64,000 nt of DNA from an uncultured Clostridia bacterium (lineage in GTDB: Bacteria > Bacillota > Clostridia > Oscillospirales > Acutalibacteraceae): the NCBI GenBank assembly GCA_947623205.1, contig CANQGM010000003.1, positions 62,001 to 126,000 on the forward strand, given 5' to 3'. The notes beneath the pieces were generated by a model. That model did no database searches. It was given only the letters and a program-made list of their open reading frames with translations, and was not told where the DNA came from. This document shows, piece after piece, positions 1 to 8,534 of this stretch (positions within the stretch are counted from its first letter, which is position 1; every line of letters begins with the position of its first letter). The translations under genes and the position numbers were made by a program.

Positions 1-52
1 CGCAGCAGGCTACCTGCGCAACTAGGAGAATGCGGAAAGAAGGGATTTTGGT

Positions 53-1498
53 ATGGTTACATTCATTATCGGTTTGCTGTTGCTTGTGGGCGGCGGTGTG
101 GCATACGGTGCATTGTGTAGCCGGATATTCCGTCCGGACGACAGGCAAACACCTGCGGTGCGTTTGCGAGACGGTGTAGATTTTGTCCCTATGAAAAAAT
201 GGAAAAACAGCCTGATTCAGCTTTTGAACATTGCGGGAACAGGTCCTATTCTTGGCCCGATACAGGGAATTTTATTCGGTCCGATCGCATTTATCACCAT
301 TCCGATTGGCTGTGTGATCGGCGGAGCGTTCCACGACTATATGAGCGGCATGATCTCCGTAAGGAACGACGGAGCGCAGATGCCGCAGCTGATCCGGCAG
401 TTTCTGGGAAAGCACATTTATGCGGTCTACAACATCTTCGTGGGGCTCCTAATGCTCTTGGTCGGAGCCGTGTTCATCTATACGCCGGGCGATTTGTTTG
501 TTGTGCAGATTCTGGGCGCAGACAACGGAATCACCAATCCCGTGGTATGGATTGTATACGGTGCAATCTTCCTGTATTATATTGTTGCAACACTGTTCCC
601 GATTGATAAAATCATCGGAAAGGTATATCCGATTTTCGGCGCGGTGCTGGTGCTGTCGGCTATCGGGGTGTTCATCGGATTGTTTATCAAGGGCTACCCG
701 CTAGACGAACTGTGGAGCATCGGCGTCCGGGGCGTTCATCCTCAAGGACTGCACTTTATTCCTGTGTTCTTTGTGACGGTTGCGTGCGGTATTGTTTCGG
801 GCTTCCATTCCACGCAGTCCACATTGATTGCACGGACAATGGAGCATGAAAAGGAAGGGCGGATGACCTTCTACAACATGATGATCGCTGAGGGCTTTAT
901 CGCCATGATCTGGGCGGCTGCCGCCATGGGCGTGATGAATCTGGGACTGGCAAATGCAGATACTTCTGCGACGGAAGTAGTCGGAATCGTTGCAAAGAAC
1001 CTGCTCGGTACGGTGGGCGGAATCATCGCGATTGTCGGCGTCATTGTGTTGCCAATCACATCGGGAGACACGGCACTCCGCTCCCTGCGGCTGATGGCGG
1101 CGGACGCGCTGCACATTGACCAAGCGAAAAAGAAAAACCGCCTTACTGTGTCGCTGGTCATCTTTGCCCTTGTCGCAGCACTCCTGCTTTTCTCCAAGAT
1201 GAATGCCGGCGGATTTAATGTGCTGTGGCGGTACTTCGCTTGGGCAAACCAGACGATTGCGGTATTTGCTTTTGCCATGATCGCAGTTTATATGATGCAA
1301 AATAAGCAGCCGTATGCCATGGCGTTGGTACCGGGTATGTTTTATATGTTTATAATTTCGAGCTTTATCTTAAACGCTGCCATCGGCTTTCATCTGCCGT
1401 GGACAGCAAGCTATATTCTAGCGGGAGTTCTGACGGTCGCCTACGGCGCAGCGATCGTGTTATACGGACAAAAAAGCACAAAGGAACTGAAAGCATAG
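53..1498 (+). CDS. cstA: CstA-family pyruvate/peptide transporter
   Basis: A 481-residue polytopic inner-membrane protein of the carbon starvation CstA family, whose members import pyruvate or peptides. The diagnostic motif NIAGTGPILGPIQG lies at about residues 59-72, followed by FHDYMSGM, and hydrophobic segments fill the rest. The length fits the short Firmicute form rather than the roughly 700-residue enterobacterial one. The ATG at 53 follows an AAGAAGGG ribosome site. The gene is visibly richer in G+C, with more GGC, CTG and GTG codons, than the genes after 1850, which suggests a different origin or an island edge. A hairpin terminator follows at 1546. The family call is firm; the substrate is inferred. 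Confidence 0.9.
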   Translation: MVTFIIGLLLLVGGGVAYGALCSRIFRPDDRQTPAVRLRDGVDFVPMKKWKNSLIQLLNIAGTGPILGPIQGILFGPIAFITIPIGCVIGGAFHDYMSGMISVRNDGAQMPQLIRQFLGKHIYAVYNIFVGLLMLLVGAVFIYTPGDLFVVQILGADNGITNPVVWIVYGAIFLYYIVATLFPIDKIIGKVYPIFGAVLVLSAIGVFIGLFIKGYPLDELWSIGVRGVHPQGLHFIPVFFVTVACGIVSGFHSTQSTLIARTMEHEKEGRMTFYNMMIAEGFIAMIWAAAAMGVMNLGLANADTSATEVVGIVAKNLLGTVGGIIAIVGVIVLPITSGDTALRSLRLMAADALHIDQAKKKNRLTVSLVIFALVAALLLFSKMNAGGFNVLWRYFAWANQTIAVFAFAMIAVYMMQNKQPYAMALVPGMFYMFIISSFILNAAIGFHLPWTASYILAGVLTVAYGAAIVLYGQKSTKELKA

Positions 1499-3319
1499 AG
1501 TCGCGAACATCAACATCCTTGTGTAGCTTGCGAAATAACAGTAAGAATCGGCAAGGCATAAGTCTTGCCGATTTTTGGAAGGGTAGACCAAAATAGATGC
1601 CGGTTGCATATAAGAGCGACCCCCCGTGCATCGTGAACCGGCGGGAGCCGCCGACGCAGGGCGGAACTTTTGCAAAGCAAAAGTTTCGACCGAAGGCAAA
1701 GCGGACGCGGGGTCCCCGCAAAGTTGGCAGACTTTGTGGGGAAAGGAGCGGCAGTCCGTCAAGCGCCGCCGTGATTTGCAAAAGCAAATCACGGCAAGCC
1801 ACAAGGACTTGCCGCGACGTGGTGGACCGCTACCATTCATAAACAAAACCCTTTCTTCCTCTGCCGCTTTTTCCAGATCTGAAAGGAGCTTGTCGGTAAT
1901 GGTAACAGGTTCGTCCCCAGAGTTATATGTAATAGTGACTTTATCATCATAAAGATAAATCCTATTTACAAAAATGTCAATCAGCGTCTTGCGATACTTC
2001 ATATCATTTACTCTGCCTTTTTTCAGAGCAGTCAAAAAGAGTATAACGGTTTCTTCAGATATGTTTGGATATGGTTCTTCCTCTATTGCAATAAGCCGTT
2101 CAAGCTCGCTGTGTTCTTTCTCTAATGCCGGTATCTTATCACCTAATGCTTTTCTGACACTTTCAATATCACTTTCCATAATAGCGTTGAGCGTGTTTTC
2201 TTGCTTTCTTTCATTATCGGCAAGCAGTTTCTTCAAGCGCTTCAAGTTGCTTTTATCTTTTTCTTCCTCACTGATAGCGACTACTTCCTTTGCGATACGG
2301 CGTATATTCTCCATTGACAAAAGCCTGCGGCACTCATTGACCACAATATCCTCTATGTAGTCCTTATGTACCATTTTCTTGTTGCAGGTCTTGGGATTGG
2401 TCTTTGTGCCGTTGCAGATGTAGTAACGATATATCTTGCCTTGTTTACCTGTTCCCGAAAAGCCTGTCATCATTTCTTTACAATGACCGCAGAACAGCTT
2501 TGTTGTAAGCAGATATTCCACTTTTGCTCTTGCTCTGGCAGGAGCTTTCTTGTTTACTTTCATCTTTTCGGCAACCTTTTCAAACAGTTCATCAGAAATG
2601 ATTTGAGGAATACCGCCTTTTGTTTCCTCGCCGTGATAAATGTAATAACCTAAATACCGTCTGTTTGTAAGCATTGTATGAAGAGAATTTTTGTTGAACT
2701 CTTTGCCTTTTGATGTCTTATAGCCCTGTGCATTGAGGTGCTTGGTTATTTCGGTAACTGTTTTACCGTCTGCATACATCTCAAATATCAACCTGACAAT
2801 AGGAGCAGTATCGGGGTCAACTTCAAATCTCCTGTCATTATTGATTTTGTAGCCAAGCGGAATACCACCGCCGTTGAAAAGGCATCTTTCTGCATTGTAG
2901 TCCATACCTCTGCGGATTTTAGCAGACAGTTCATCACTATAATATTGTGCGTGTGCCATCATTAAATTTCTAAAGAAGCGACCCGAAGCATCATCTGTAA
3001 AATTTTCAGTAACAGACAACAGAATAACTCCGTTATCATTTAATTTCTTTTCGTTTAACAGGGTCTGTGTTAAATCTCTGCCAAAGCGGTCAATGGAATA
3101 GACCAGAACCCCTTGAAACATCAGCCTTGAACTGTCGGCTAACAGCTTTTGCAACTGTGGTCTGTCGTCTGTTTTTCCGCTTATGGCACTATCGCTGTAA
3201 ACCTTGATAATAGTATGTTTGTTTCTTTTGGCATACTCCCGACAGATCTTGACCTGTTCCTCAATGCTTGCCTCTCTCTGTGAACTTGAACTAAAACGTG
3301 CATATATAACTACATTCAT
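1460..3319 (-). CDS. Large serine recombinase with read-through C-terminus
   Basis: A site-specific recombinase of the large serine (Tn4451/phage-integrase) group. It has an N-terminal resolvase domain with the catalytic serine run YARFSSSSQ at residues 6-14, a Recombinase domain (about 150-250), a zinc ribbon (CGHC ... CNGT ... CNKK, about 285-325) and a coiled coil. I chose the ATG at 3319 because AAAGG sits just upstream of it and inside the longer frame starting at 3349. The homologous part ends near residue 490 (about base 1850). The remaining ~130 residues are translated from the hairpin array and from antisense cstA, ending in low-complexity Cys/Arg/Ser-rich sequence, so the normal stop has been lost. 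Activity is plausible but the tail is abnormal. Confidence 0.82.
   Translation of the reverse strand: MNVVIYARFSSSSQREASIEEQVKICREYAKRNKHTIIKVYSDSAISGKTDDRPQLQKLLADSSRLMFQGVLVYSIDRFGRDLTQTLLNEKKLNDNGVILLSVTENFTDDASGRFFRNLMMAHAQYYSDELSAKIRRGMDYNAERCLFNGGGIPLGYKINNDRRFEVDPDTAPIVRLIFEMYADGKTVTEITKHLNAQGYKTSKGKEFNKNSLHTMLTNRRYLGYYIYHGEETKGGIPQIISDELFEKVAEKMKVNKKAPARARAKVEYLLTTKLFCGHCKEMMTGFSGTGKQGKIYRYYICNGTKTNPKTCNKKMVHKDYIEDIVVNECRRLLSMENIRRIAKEVVAISEEEKDKSNLKRLKKLLADNERKQENTLNAIMESDIESVRKALGDKIPALEKEHSELERLIAIEEEPYPNISEETVILFLTALKKGRVNDMKYRKTLIDIFVNRIYLYDDKVTITYNSGDEPVTITDKLLSDLEKAAEEERVLFMNGSGPPRRGKSLWLAVICFCKSRRRLTDCRSFPHKVCQLCGDPASALPSVETFALQKFRPASAAPAGSRCTGGRSYMQPASILVYPSKNRQDLCLADSYCYFASYTRMLMFATLCFQFLCAFLSV
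1546..1577 (+). terminator. Terminator after cstA
   Basis: AATCGGCAAG pairs with CTTGCCGATT across an eight-base loop and is followed by TTTT on the plus strand, so it should end cstA transcription. Confidence 0.75.
1600..1845. repeat. GC-rich array of consecutive hairpins
   Basis: About 245 bp packed with adjacent inverted repeats: 1662-1688 (AACTTTTGC/GCAAAAGTT), 1707-1719 (GCGGGGTCCCCGC), 1714-1741 (CAAAGT/ACTTTG), 1769-1794 (perfect CCGTGATTTGC/GCAAATCACGG) and 1793-1813 (GGCAAG/CTTGCC). It is much more GC-rich than the DNA to its right. No gene is credible here. It lies between the cstA terminator and the end of the recombinase homology. It looks like a dispersed palindromic element or the folded end of a mobile element, but neither can be proved from one copy. 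Confidence 0.6.
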
Positions 3320-3345
3320 TATGTATAACCTTTTAACTAAATATT

Positions 3346-4443
3346 TCATTCATAAGAAGATTTTATTTCAACCAATATTTTTTCAAAAGCAAATTTTAAG
3401 TGTTTCTTTGTCAAATTGTAAGACTTACAAAAGCCTTTATTAATGTGTTCTTGCCATTCATAATCTTCAAATTCCTTTTCTTCGATTGATGGAAGTGTAA
3501 TTTCATGATCATAAATATAAATCTTGCCTGAAGAGTGGTCTACTCTAAAATAAATTCTACCGTTGTCTCCAATGAAAATAGACGAATTATAATATGGTGA
3601 ATAGTGTAACATTAAACAATCCCATATTTCTTCTCTATGCCATATTTCTAAATAATAATCGTATACATCTGAAGAATTTGATATTATTAACTTTGAATCA
3701 TAGTACGAAAACAATTTTTTGAAATTATTTGTTTTTAATAAATCCTCAAAAATAGAGTTGAAAATTTCTATTTTATATTTAGGGTTCAACAAGCGTGATT
3801 CATAACACCATTTTTTACTTGTCTCCATTAGTTCATCAAGGAAATCAACGATATTATTATAGATAAATTTTTTATCAAATAACGGTTTATAACCATGGAT
3901 TGTTGAAACAAACATTTCATCGCTTGTAAAATAATCCGATATTTCTTCTATTTCTATTATTTCTGGATATAAATAATTGTAAATAGCATCAAAAACATTT
4001 ATAAAAGCAATAATATATTCGCTATCAATTCCGACTATTCGAAAATGTGTTATTGAATTACGTATGTATCCCAACTCTTTCAAAATATTTTTGACTTTTT
4101 CTGACTGATAATAGTTGTAACACTTATTTATAGCCTCAGTATATGTTATTGTTTTAAAGTCCCCATTAATTATTAAAATATCTTCTAAACTATTATTTTT
4201 GTCAACTTTCAACATCGCCTTCTGAATTTTTTTACTATTAGGTTCTAAGTATATTGATAAAGGATCGTGTAAAACAAGTATAGATTTTAACAATAATTCA
4301 ACAGAGTTTTCCAGAAAAATAGCGCACATCTTTATATTTTCTTCAAATATACTTTGTTCATCATCATAATAATATATATGTTTAAATCTATCAATAGCAA
4401 TGCTAAGAGAACTAAATGCATTTTTTTGAAGAGAATATTTCAT
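3346..4443 (-). CDS. HEPN-like protein of unknown function
   Basis: A 365-residue protein with no family I can name securely. The first 140 residues look all-helical and carry FLENSVELLLKSILV followed by an R-N-x3-H motif (RNSITH, R128 to H133). That spacing is the Rx4-6H signature of HEPN domains, many of which are toxin or antiphage ribonucleases. The C-terminal two thirds is acidic and aromatic-rich with no motif I recognise. I prefer the ATG at 4443 to the GTG at 4452 because AAAGGA then has a workable spacing. It lies between two serine recombinases and its AT-rich codon use matches the island. The HEPN call is inference from one motif and helical context. Confidence 0.6.
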   Translation of the reverse strand: MKYSLQKNAFSSLSIAIDRFKHIYYYDDEQSIFEENIKMCAIFLENSVELLLKSILVLHDPLSIYLEPNSKKIQKAMLKVDKNNSLEDILIINGDFKTITYTEAINKCYNYYQSEKVKNILKELGYIRNSITHFRIVGIDSEYIIAFINVFDAIYNYLYPEIIEIEEISDYFTSDEMFVSTIHGYKPLFDKKFIYNNIVDFLDELMETSKKWCYESRLLNPKYKIEIFNSIFEDLLKTNNFKKLFSYYDSKLIISNSSDVYDYYLEIWHREEIWDCLMLHYSPYYNSSIFIGDNGRIYFRVDHSSGKIYIYDHEITLPSIEEKEFEDYEWQEHINKGFCKSYNLTKKHLKFAFEKILVEIKSSYE

Positions 4444-4475
4444 TAAAACCACTTATCCTTTCATAGCCATAACAA

Positions 4476-5063
4476 TCATCTCTCTACAATATGTAGGTAC
4501 TTGTAAATTGTCGGATAAGACACATTACAAAGCCTTGAAAACTCTTTTTTGTTTATCTCGCCTTTTTTGTACTTGGGATAATGCTTATAGAAAATGCTCG
4601 GTATATCATCGGAAGTAACAGCAGGGCGACCTATTTTCTTGCCCTTTGCCTTTGCGTTCTGCATACCGCTTTTTACTCGCTGGCTGATGATGTTCCTTTC
4701 CAGCTCGCTGAATACAACCATCATTTTGAGCATTCCCTCTGTCATTGGGTCAAGTTCTTTCGTGCAGTCAACTACAAAAGTACCGAGTTCAAGCCGAATG
4801 TGCTTAGTCTTAGCAAGCTCAATAATATCACAAAGCTGTTTTGTGCTTCGTGTAATTCGGCTGACCTCGGTAGCTATAATCGTATCGCCCTCTTGAATAA
4901 CATCAAGAAGTTTTGACAGTTCGGCACGTTCAACTTTCATACCGCTTTCATATTCACGATAGATCGTTTTGTCTGTCGCACCTTGCTGTTTTAACTCTCG
5001 GACTTGTCTGTTGATGTCTTGTAGCTGTTCATTTGTAGAACATCTTGCATAGCCGTAAATCAT
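4476..5063 (-). CDS. Small serine resolvase/invertase
   Basis: A 195-residue Hin/Tn3-type serine recombinase. The N-terminus MIYGYARCSTNEQ supplies the catalytic serine (S9); conserved helices follow (EVSRITRSTKQL, then a SELERNIISQRVKSGMQNAKAKGKKIGRP dimer/hinge region seen over about residues 115-145). The C-terminus ends in a helix-turn-helix (INKKEFSRLCNVSYPTIYKYL). Length is normal for the family. The ATG at 5063 has AAAGGGTG upstream, better than the frame's earlier start at 5111. It stands alone, 32 bp upstream of the HEPN-like gene, and could transpose or invert DNA of the island. Confidence 0.9.
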   Translation of the reverse strand: MIYGYARCSTNEQLQDINRQVRELKQQGATDKTIYREYESGMKVERAELSKLLDVIQEGDTIIATEVSRITRSTKQLCDIIELAKTKHIRLELGTFVVDCTKELDPMTEGMLKMMVVFSELERNIISQRVKSGMQNAKAKGKKIGRPAVTSDDIPSIFYKHYPKYKKGEINKKEFSRLCNVSYPTIYKYLHIVER

Positions 5064-5304
5064 AAAATCACCCTTTTTATTTATTATAAGATATAAACGA
5101 AAAGAAGTCAACTGTTTCGTTTATACTTTTCCTGTGAAATCGTAAATTTTTGATTAAGAACACAGGGCAATTTATAATAAACGGAATGAGATGTTTCCTT
5201 TTATACAGTTAATACAGCATATAGTACAAGCCTACATTATCTAATCTTAAAGGCACGAATCGTGTTTTAGCTATCTTTAAGGAATAAAAGACTTTTCATA
5301 TGAT

Positions 5305-5337
5305 AAAAAAGGAACCCTGCAACAAGCAGGGTTCCTT
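5305..5337 (-). terminator. Terminator of the zinc-ribbon operon
   Basis: GGAACCCTGC pairs with GCAGGGTTCC and is followed on the minus strand by a T run (bases 5305-5310), just past the stop of the membrane zinc-ribbon gene. Confidence 0.85.
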
Positions 5338-5357
5338 CTGTTATGTAATATTCAATA

Positions 5358-5756
5358 TTACTTAATGATTTTTACTTTTTCAATTAGTGGTAATGATTTT
5401 GTTTCGCCTTTTACTGCACCTACTATGCTAATAATTACCAAGACAAAAATAGCAAAACTAAGTATGTCGCCAAGAAAAACACCGATAAAGGGGATAAGCG
5501 AAAGAAATCCAGAGACAACCCACCCAATACAAAAAACTATTGCTTGGTTAACATGAAATTTTAAAAACGGTGAGTTTTTGTACTTACCTGTGATTAATGG
5601 AACTACCACCAAAATTCCTATGTAAGCAATAACTGCCATTATTTTATTTGCTTCCACATCATTTATTTGTGCTTGCGACTGCGTTGTTGTCCCACATTTT
5701 GGGCAAAACTTTGCTCCGTCTTGAAATTGTGTTCCGCAATTTTTGCAAAAAGCCAT
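5358..5756 (-). CDS. Zinc-ribbon DUF4870-like membrane protein
   Basis: A 132-residue protein. Residues 1-24 form a zinc ribbon (CKNCG ... CPKCG); the rest holds three or four hydrophobic segments in the arrangement of DUF4870 membrane proteins (KFHVNQAIVF is typical of that family). AAGGAG precedes the ATG at 5756. It is the last gene of a minus-strand operon: 35 bp separate it from the larger zinc-ribbon gene and a strong terminator follows. The matching N-terminal zinc ribbons in both proteins suggest they work together, perhaps with the large one docking at the membrane; that is inference. Confidence 0.8.
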   Translation of the reverse strand: MAFCKNCGTQFQDGAKFCPKCGTTTQSQAQINDVEANKIMAVIAYIGILVVVPLITGKYKNSPFLKFHVNQAIVFCIGWVVSGFLSLIPFIGVFLGDILSFAIFVLVIISIVGAVKGETKSLPLIEKVKIIK

Positions 5757-5791
5757 ATCTTTTTCTCCTTACTTTATTTATTATTTTATAA

Positions 5792-7483
5792 TCAATTAGC
5801 ATATCCAAAATATTCCTTAATTCTATCGATTTCATCCGATTGTCCAAATCGAGATATAGCAAATTCGTAGTATTCAGGACTATATGGGTTTGTAAGAATT
5901 AATGATATTAACGCAGGCAAAACCTTGTTCTGTGGAAAATTAGGATTTGATAAATTTTTAAAGATATTTTTGGCTTGTTGGTCTACATCCTTTGTTTGCC
6001 ACCATATATCATGTCCTTTTTGTTTTAATATCCACACTAATGAATGATAAACATTCCAATAATCAGCAAATATACGATTAAATAATATATCGGTTTTTAT
6101 ACGACCGTATAATTCAGCTTGTTGAGCATGGTTAATGCTTGACGCATTTTTCATTGCATTATTACCTACTCCTCTTTTTACGGCATTAAATGTTTCAGCT
6201 ATTGCCATACCTTTTAATGCCCCTTTGAAACCAAAACCGCCACCAACTAAATTAGGAACATTGGACATAGCACTTGCCACTGATTTTTGGTTCTTTTCCA
6301 CCGTTAATCTTGCACTTTCTAACATTACATTATAATCATCAAGTGCAAGATGAAAATCTGAAGTGTGCTGGTCAAAAAATGAATCAACGGTTACAGTCCA
6401 ATCCCCCTCAGATATCAATATATCCACCGCTTTTTGTACAATAGGAGAAAGATTATCTTTATATATTTTCGGGAAAAATTCCATAAATGATACAAAATCA
6501 TTTACCCTTGATTTATACTCAGATTTTGCTCTTTCGACACATTTTTCCGCTAACTCCCTGAATTTTAATCTGTATGAATTAAATATATCCAAATTTTCAG
6601 GAATTACCAACACTTCTCCGTAAAAAGAAAATGTCATTGATTTTCCTTTTATTGGTTCCCATATCTCTTGTTCTATTGGCGAAGATTTCGGTTCTTTTTT
6701 TGCAGACTCAAGAGTGTTTTTGATATAAGCAATGATTTCCCTTGCTAAATCTATATTTTGTTGACCGATAGGAATAGAATATTCGTTTATAATTAAAGTA
6801 TCACCGTCCAACTGTATATTTAGGTCAGTAAACATAATTATGTTTCCGGTAGCGCCTCCCTTTGTTGCGTTTCCAAGTGCAGACGTAAAACCTCCGACAC
6901 CGTCAAGTGCTTTACCCAATTTACCGGCAATTTTGCCGCTTAAACCATCACCGGACATACCAAAGCCTTTACTGATTGCATTAACGCTTTCGCTTCCTTT
7001 AGTACTGCCTGATTTAACATAATACAGCGTTATATAATCATCATATACTTCTATTTTAGAACCAGAAGGTGATTGCAAAATATATTTGTAATTTTTGGCA
7101 TTACCTTTTGCTATATCAATTTGTTTGTTTGCAAAGGTCAATGCGATTGCAAATCGCTCATTGTCCTTATGGTTGTACCCTAAGGTTAAAGTAATCCCAT
7201 TTTCCGTTTTTGTTTTTGCAACACCATTTGAAAGAAATGTCGCGGCAGTTACTAAAGTGATTGGACTTAACTCGGAATACGCATATTCTTTATCGCCGAA
7301 AATCAAAGAATTTTCTGTAAAGACAAAACGCTTTCCAAGCCCTAAAGTAGGTATAAATTCTTCGTACATTTGTTGTGTTTCTTCTTTTTGATTTACAAAT
7401 TCATTATTTACAGCAGTTCCACAGCGAGTACAGAAAGACGCACTTTCATCGATTTTATTTCCGCAATTTGTGCAAAAAACCAT
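5792..7483 (-). CDS. Large zinc-ribbon protein, function unknown
   Basis: 563 residues. An N-terminal zinc ribbon (CTNCG at 4-8, CTRCG at 18-22) is followed by a beta-rich part (about 40-180) that could be PH-like, then a Gly-rich stretch at about 185-215 (GDGLSGKIAGKLGKALDG), a second mixed domain, and another Gly-rich hydrophobic segment near residue 415 (VGGGFGFKGALKGMAIAET). No enzyme motif is visible. TAAGGAGGT lies ten bases before the ATG. It is the middle gene of the operon with the DNA glycosylase upstream and the membrane zinc-ribbon protein downstream. The glycine-rich segments resemble membrane-active helices, but I do not assign a function. Confidence 0.75.
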   Translation of the reverse strand: MVFCTNCGNKIDESASFCTRCGTAVNNEFVNQKEETQQMYEEFIPTLGLGKRFVFTENSLIFGDKEYAYSELSPITLVTAATFLSNGVAKTKTENGITLTLGYNHKDNERFAIALTFANKQIDIAKGNAKNYKYILQSPSGSKIEVYDDYITLYYVKSGSTKGSESVNAISKGFGMSGDGLSGKIAGKLGKALDGVGGFTSALGNATKGGATGNIIMFTDLNIQLDGDTLIINEYSIPIGQQNIDLAREIIAYIKNTLESAKKEPKSSPIEQEIWEPIKGKSMTFSFYGEVLVIPENLDIFNSYRLKFRELAEKCVERAKSEYKSRVNDFVSFMEFFPKIYKDNLSPIVQKAVDILISEGDWTVTVDSFFDQHTSDFHLALDDYNVMLESARLTVEKNQKSVASAMSNVPNLVGGGFGFKGALKGMAIAETFNAVKRGVGNNAMKNASSINHAQQAELYGRIKTDILFNRIFADYWNVYHSLVWILKQKGHDIWWQTKDVDQQAKNIFKNLSNPNFPQNKVLPALISLILTNPYSPEYYEFAISRFGQSDEIDRIKEYFGYAN

Positions 7484-7539
7484 TAATGAATACCTCCTTA
7501 ATATTTCATAATCAAATTACTAAATATAGAATTATATCT

Positions 7540-8385
7540 TTATATTTTCTTACAAACACTTTTAGCTCCGCACTTATCACACTTCGGATTTTTAGATGTG
7601 CATATTTCACCGTATCCGTTTGCACAATAAGACCATAGAATATAGTCAACCTCTGCAACAGGCTTGTTTATTTCTTGTGCTATTTCTGCAACTATATCAA
7701 ATGCTTCATAAATAGGTACTTCTTCATATTCGGAACAACCAAGTATTTTACTGCCTAAAATTCTTCTGATGTGTCGGTCAGGCTTTGCAATATCATAACC
7801 GACATTTTTTAAATATTCGGCATCCAATGCTTCTGCCATTTCTTCAAATTTATTTTCACTTTTAGAGTCGGCAAGCTGTTTAACCAAGATTTTCAAAGTT
7901 TTATCCTGCTCAATAAACTTCTTGTAGTAAGAATCAATACTGCCATACTCTTTTTCATATTTTATCAGTTTATAAATATTCTGTGATACAAGAGCTTTCA
8001 TCTGCTTGCGTGTGGACTGACTTGCACACCCGAGATTTTTAATTTCATCTGCTAATTGGTTGGAGTTACATTGTAGAATATAGTCAACATCATAATTATG
8101 AAAAATATCGTCAATCGGTTTTATTCTTCCTGTTTTGATGTCAATGTCCTTTTCTACTCTTTCCCATACAATACCCGAGCTTAGCATAGAATACACCATA
8201 GCTCTGATATGGTCGTTTATTGTGAAAGTTCCGCCCTCATTTCTTTTGTTAAGCTGATGTTTTATGTATGTATTTTCCCATAACTTCTTTTCCTGAAGAA
8301 CATCATTTTTGACAAACAGGTCATTGCGTAATTGTTTATCCATTTGCACGATAATTTCTGCAATTTCACTTATTTTTCTTGCCAT
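7540..8385 (-). CDS. EndoIII-like HhH-GPD DNA glycosylase with 4Fe-4S
   Basis: 281 residues. The C-terminus has C262-x6-C-x2-C-x5-C278, the exact spacing of the EndoIII/MutY iron-sulphur cluster. GYDIAKPDRHIRRIL (about 200-214) matches the catalytic-Asp segment of HhH-GPD base-excision glycosylases (VDTHxxR in EndoIII). The N-terminal 110 residues are not typical of Nth. It starts at ATG 8385 after AGGAAA, is first in a minus-strand operon with two zinc-ribbon genes, and is divergent from an XRE repressor. A repair enzyme inside a regulated accessory operon suggests sensing or cleavage of modified (phage?) DNA rather than housekeeping repair, which is inference. Confidence 0.8.
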   Translation of the reverse strand: MARKISEIAEIIVQMDKQLRNDLFVKNDVLQEKKLWENTYIKHQLNKRNEGGTFTINDHIRAMVYSMLSSGIVWERVEKDIDIKTGRIKPIDDIFHNYDVDYILQCNSNQLADEIKNLGCASQSTRKQMKALVSQNIYKLIKYEKEYGSIDSYYKKFIEQDKTLKILVKQLADSKSENKFEEMAEALDAEYLKNVGYDIAKPDRHIRRILGSKILGCSEYEEVPIYEAFDIVAEIAQEINKPVAEVDYILWSYCANGYGEICTSKNPKCDKCGAKSVCKKI

Positions 8386-8439
8386 TTTCCTGTGCCTCTT
8401 AACATTTAAAATTTAACTGTAAATCACTTATCCTTTTAA

Positions 8440-8468
8440 ATTATAAACCGCTTTTCTCGTTTTGTCAA
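8440..8468 (-). promoter_or_regulatory. Consensus promoter of the glycosylase operon
   Basis: On the minus strand TTGACA (8463-8468) and TATAAT (8440-8445) are separated by exactly 17 bp, a perfect sigma-A consensus, pointing at the glycosylase gene. Confidence 0.85.
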
Positions 8469-8472
8469 CGAG
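8456..8472. promoter_or_regulatory. Operator-like palindrome over the -35 box
   Basis: CTCGTTTTGTCAACGAG is an inverted repeat (CTCGTT/AACGAG, five-base centre) that covers the -35 box of the operon promoter. It is the natural binding site candidate for the XRE repressor encoded 62 bp away. Confidence 0.6.
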
Positions 8473-8534
8473 ATTTTAGTATATATCGCCGTTTATCTTC
8501 TTTTTCATATAAAATATGACTTGAGGTGAGCGAT

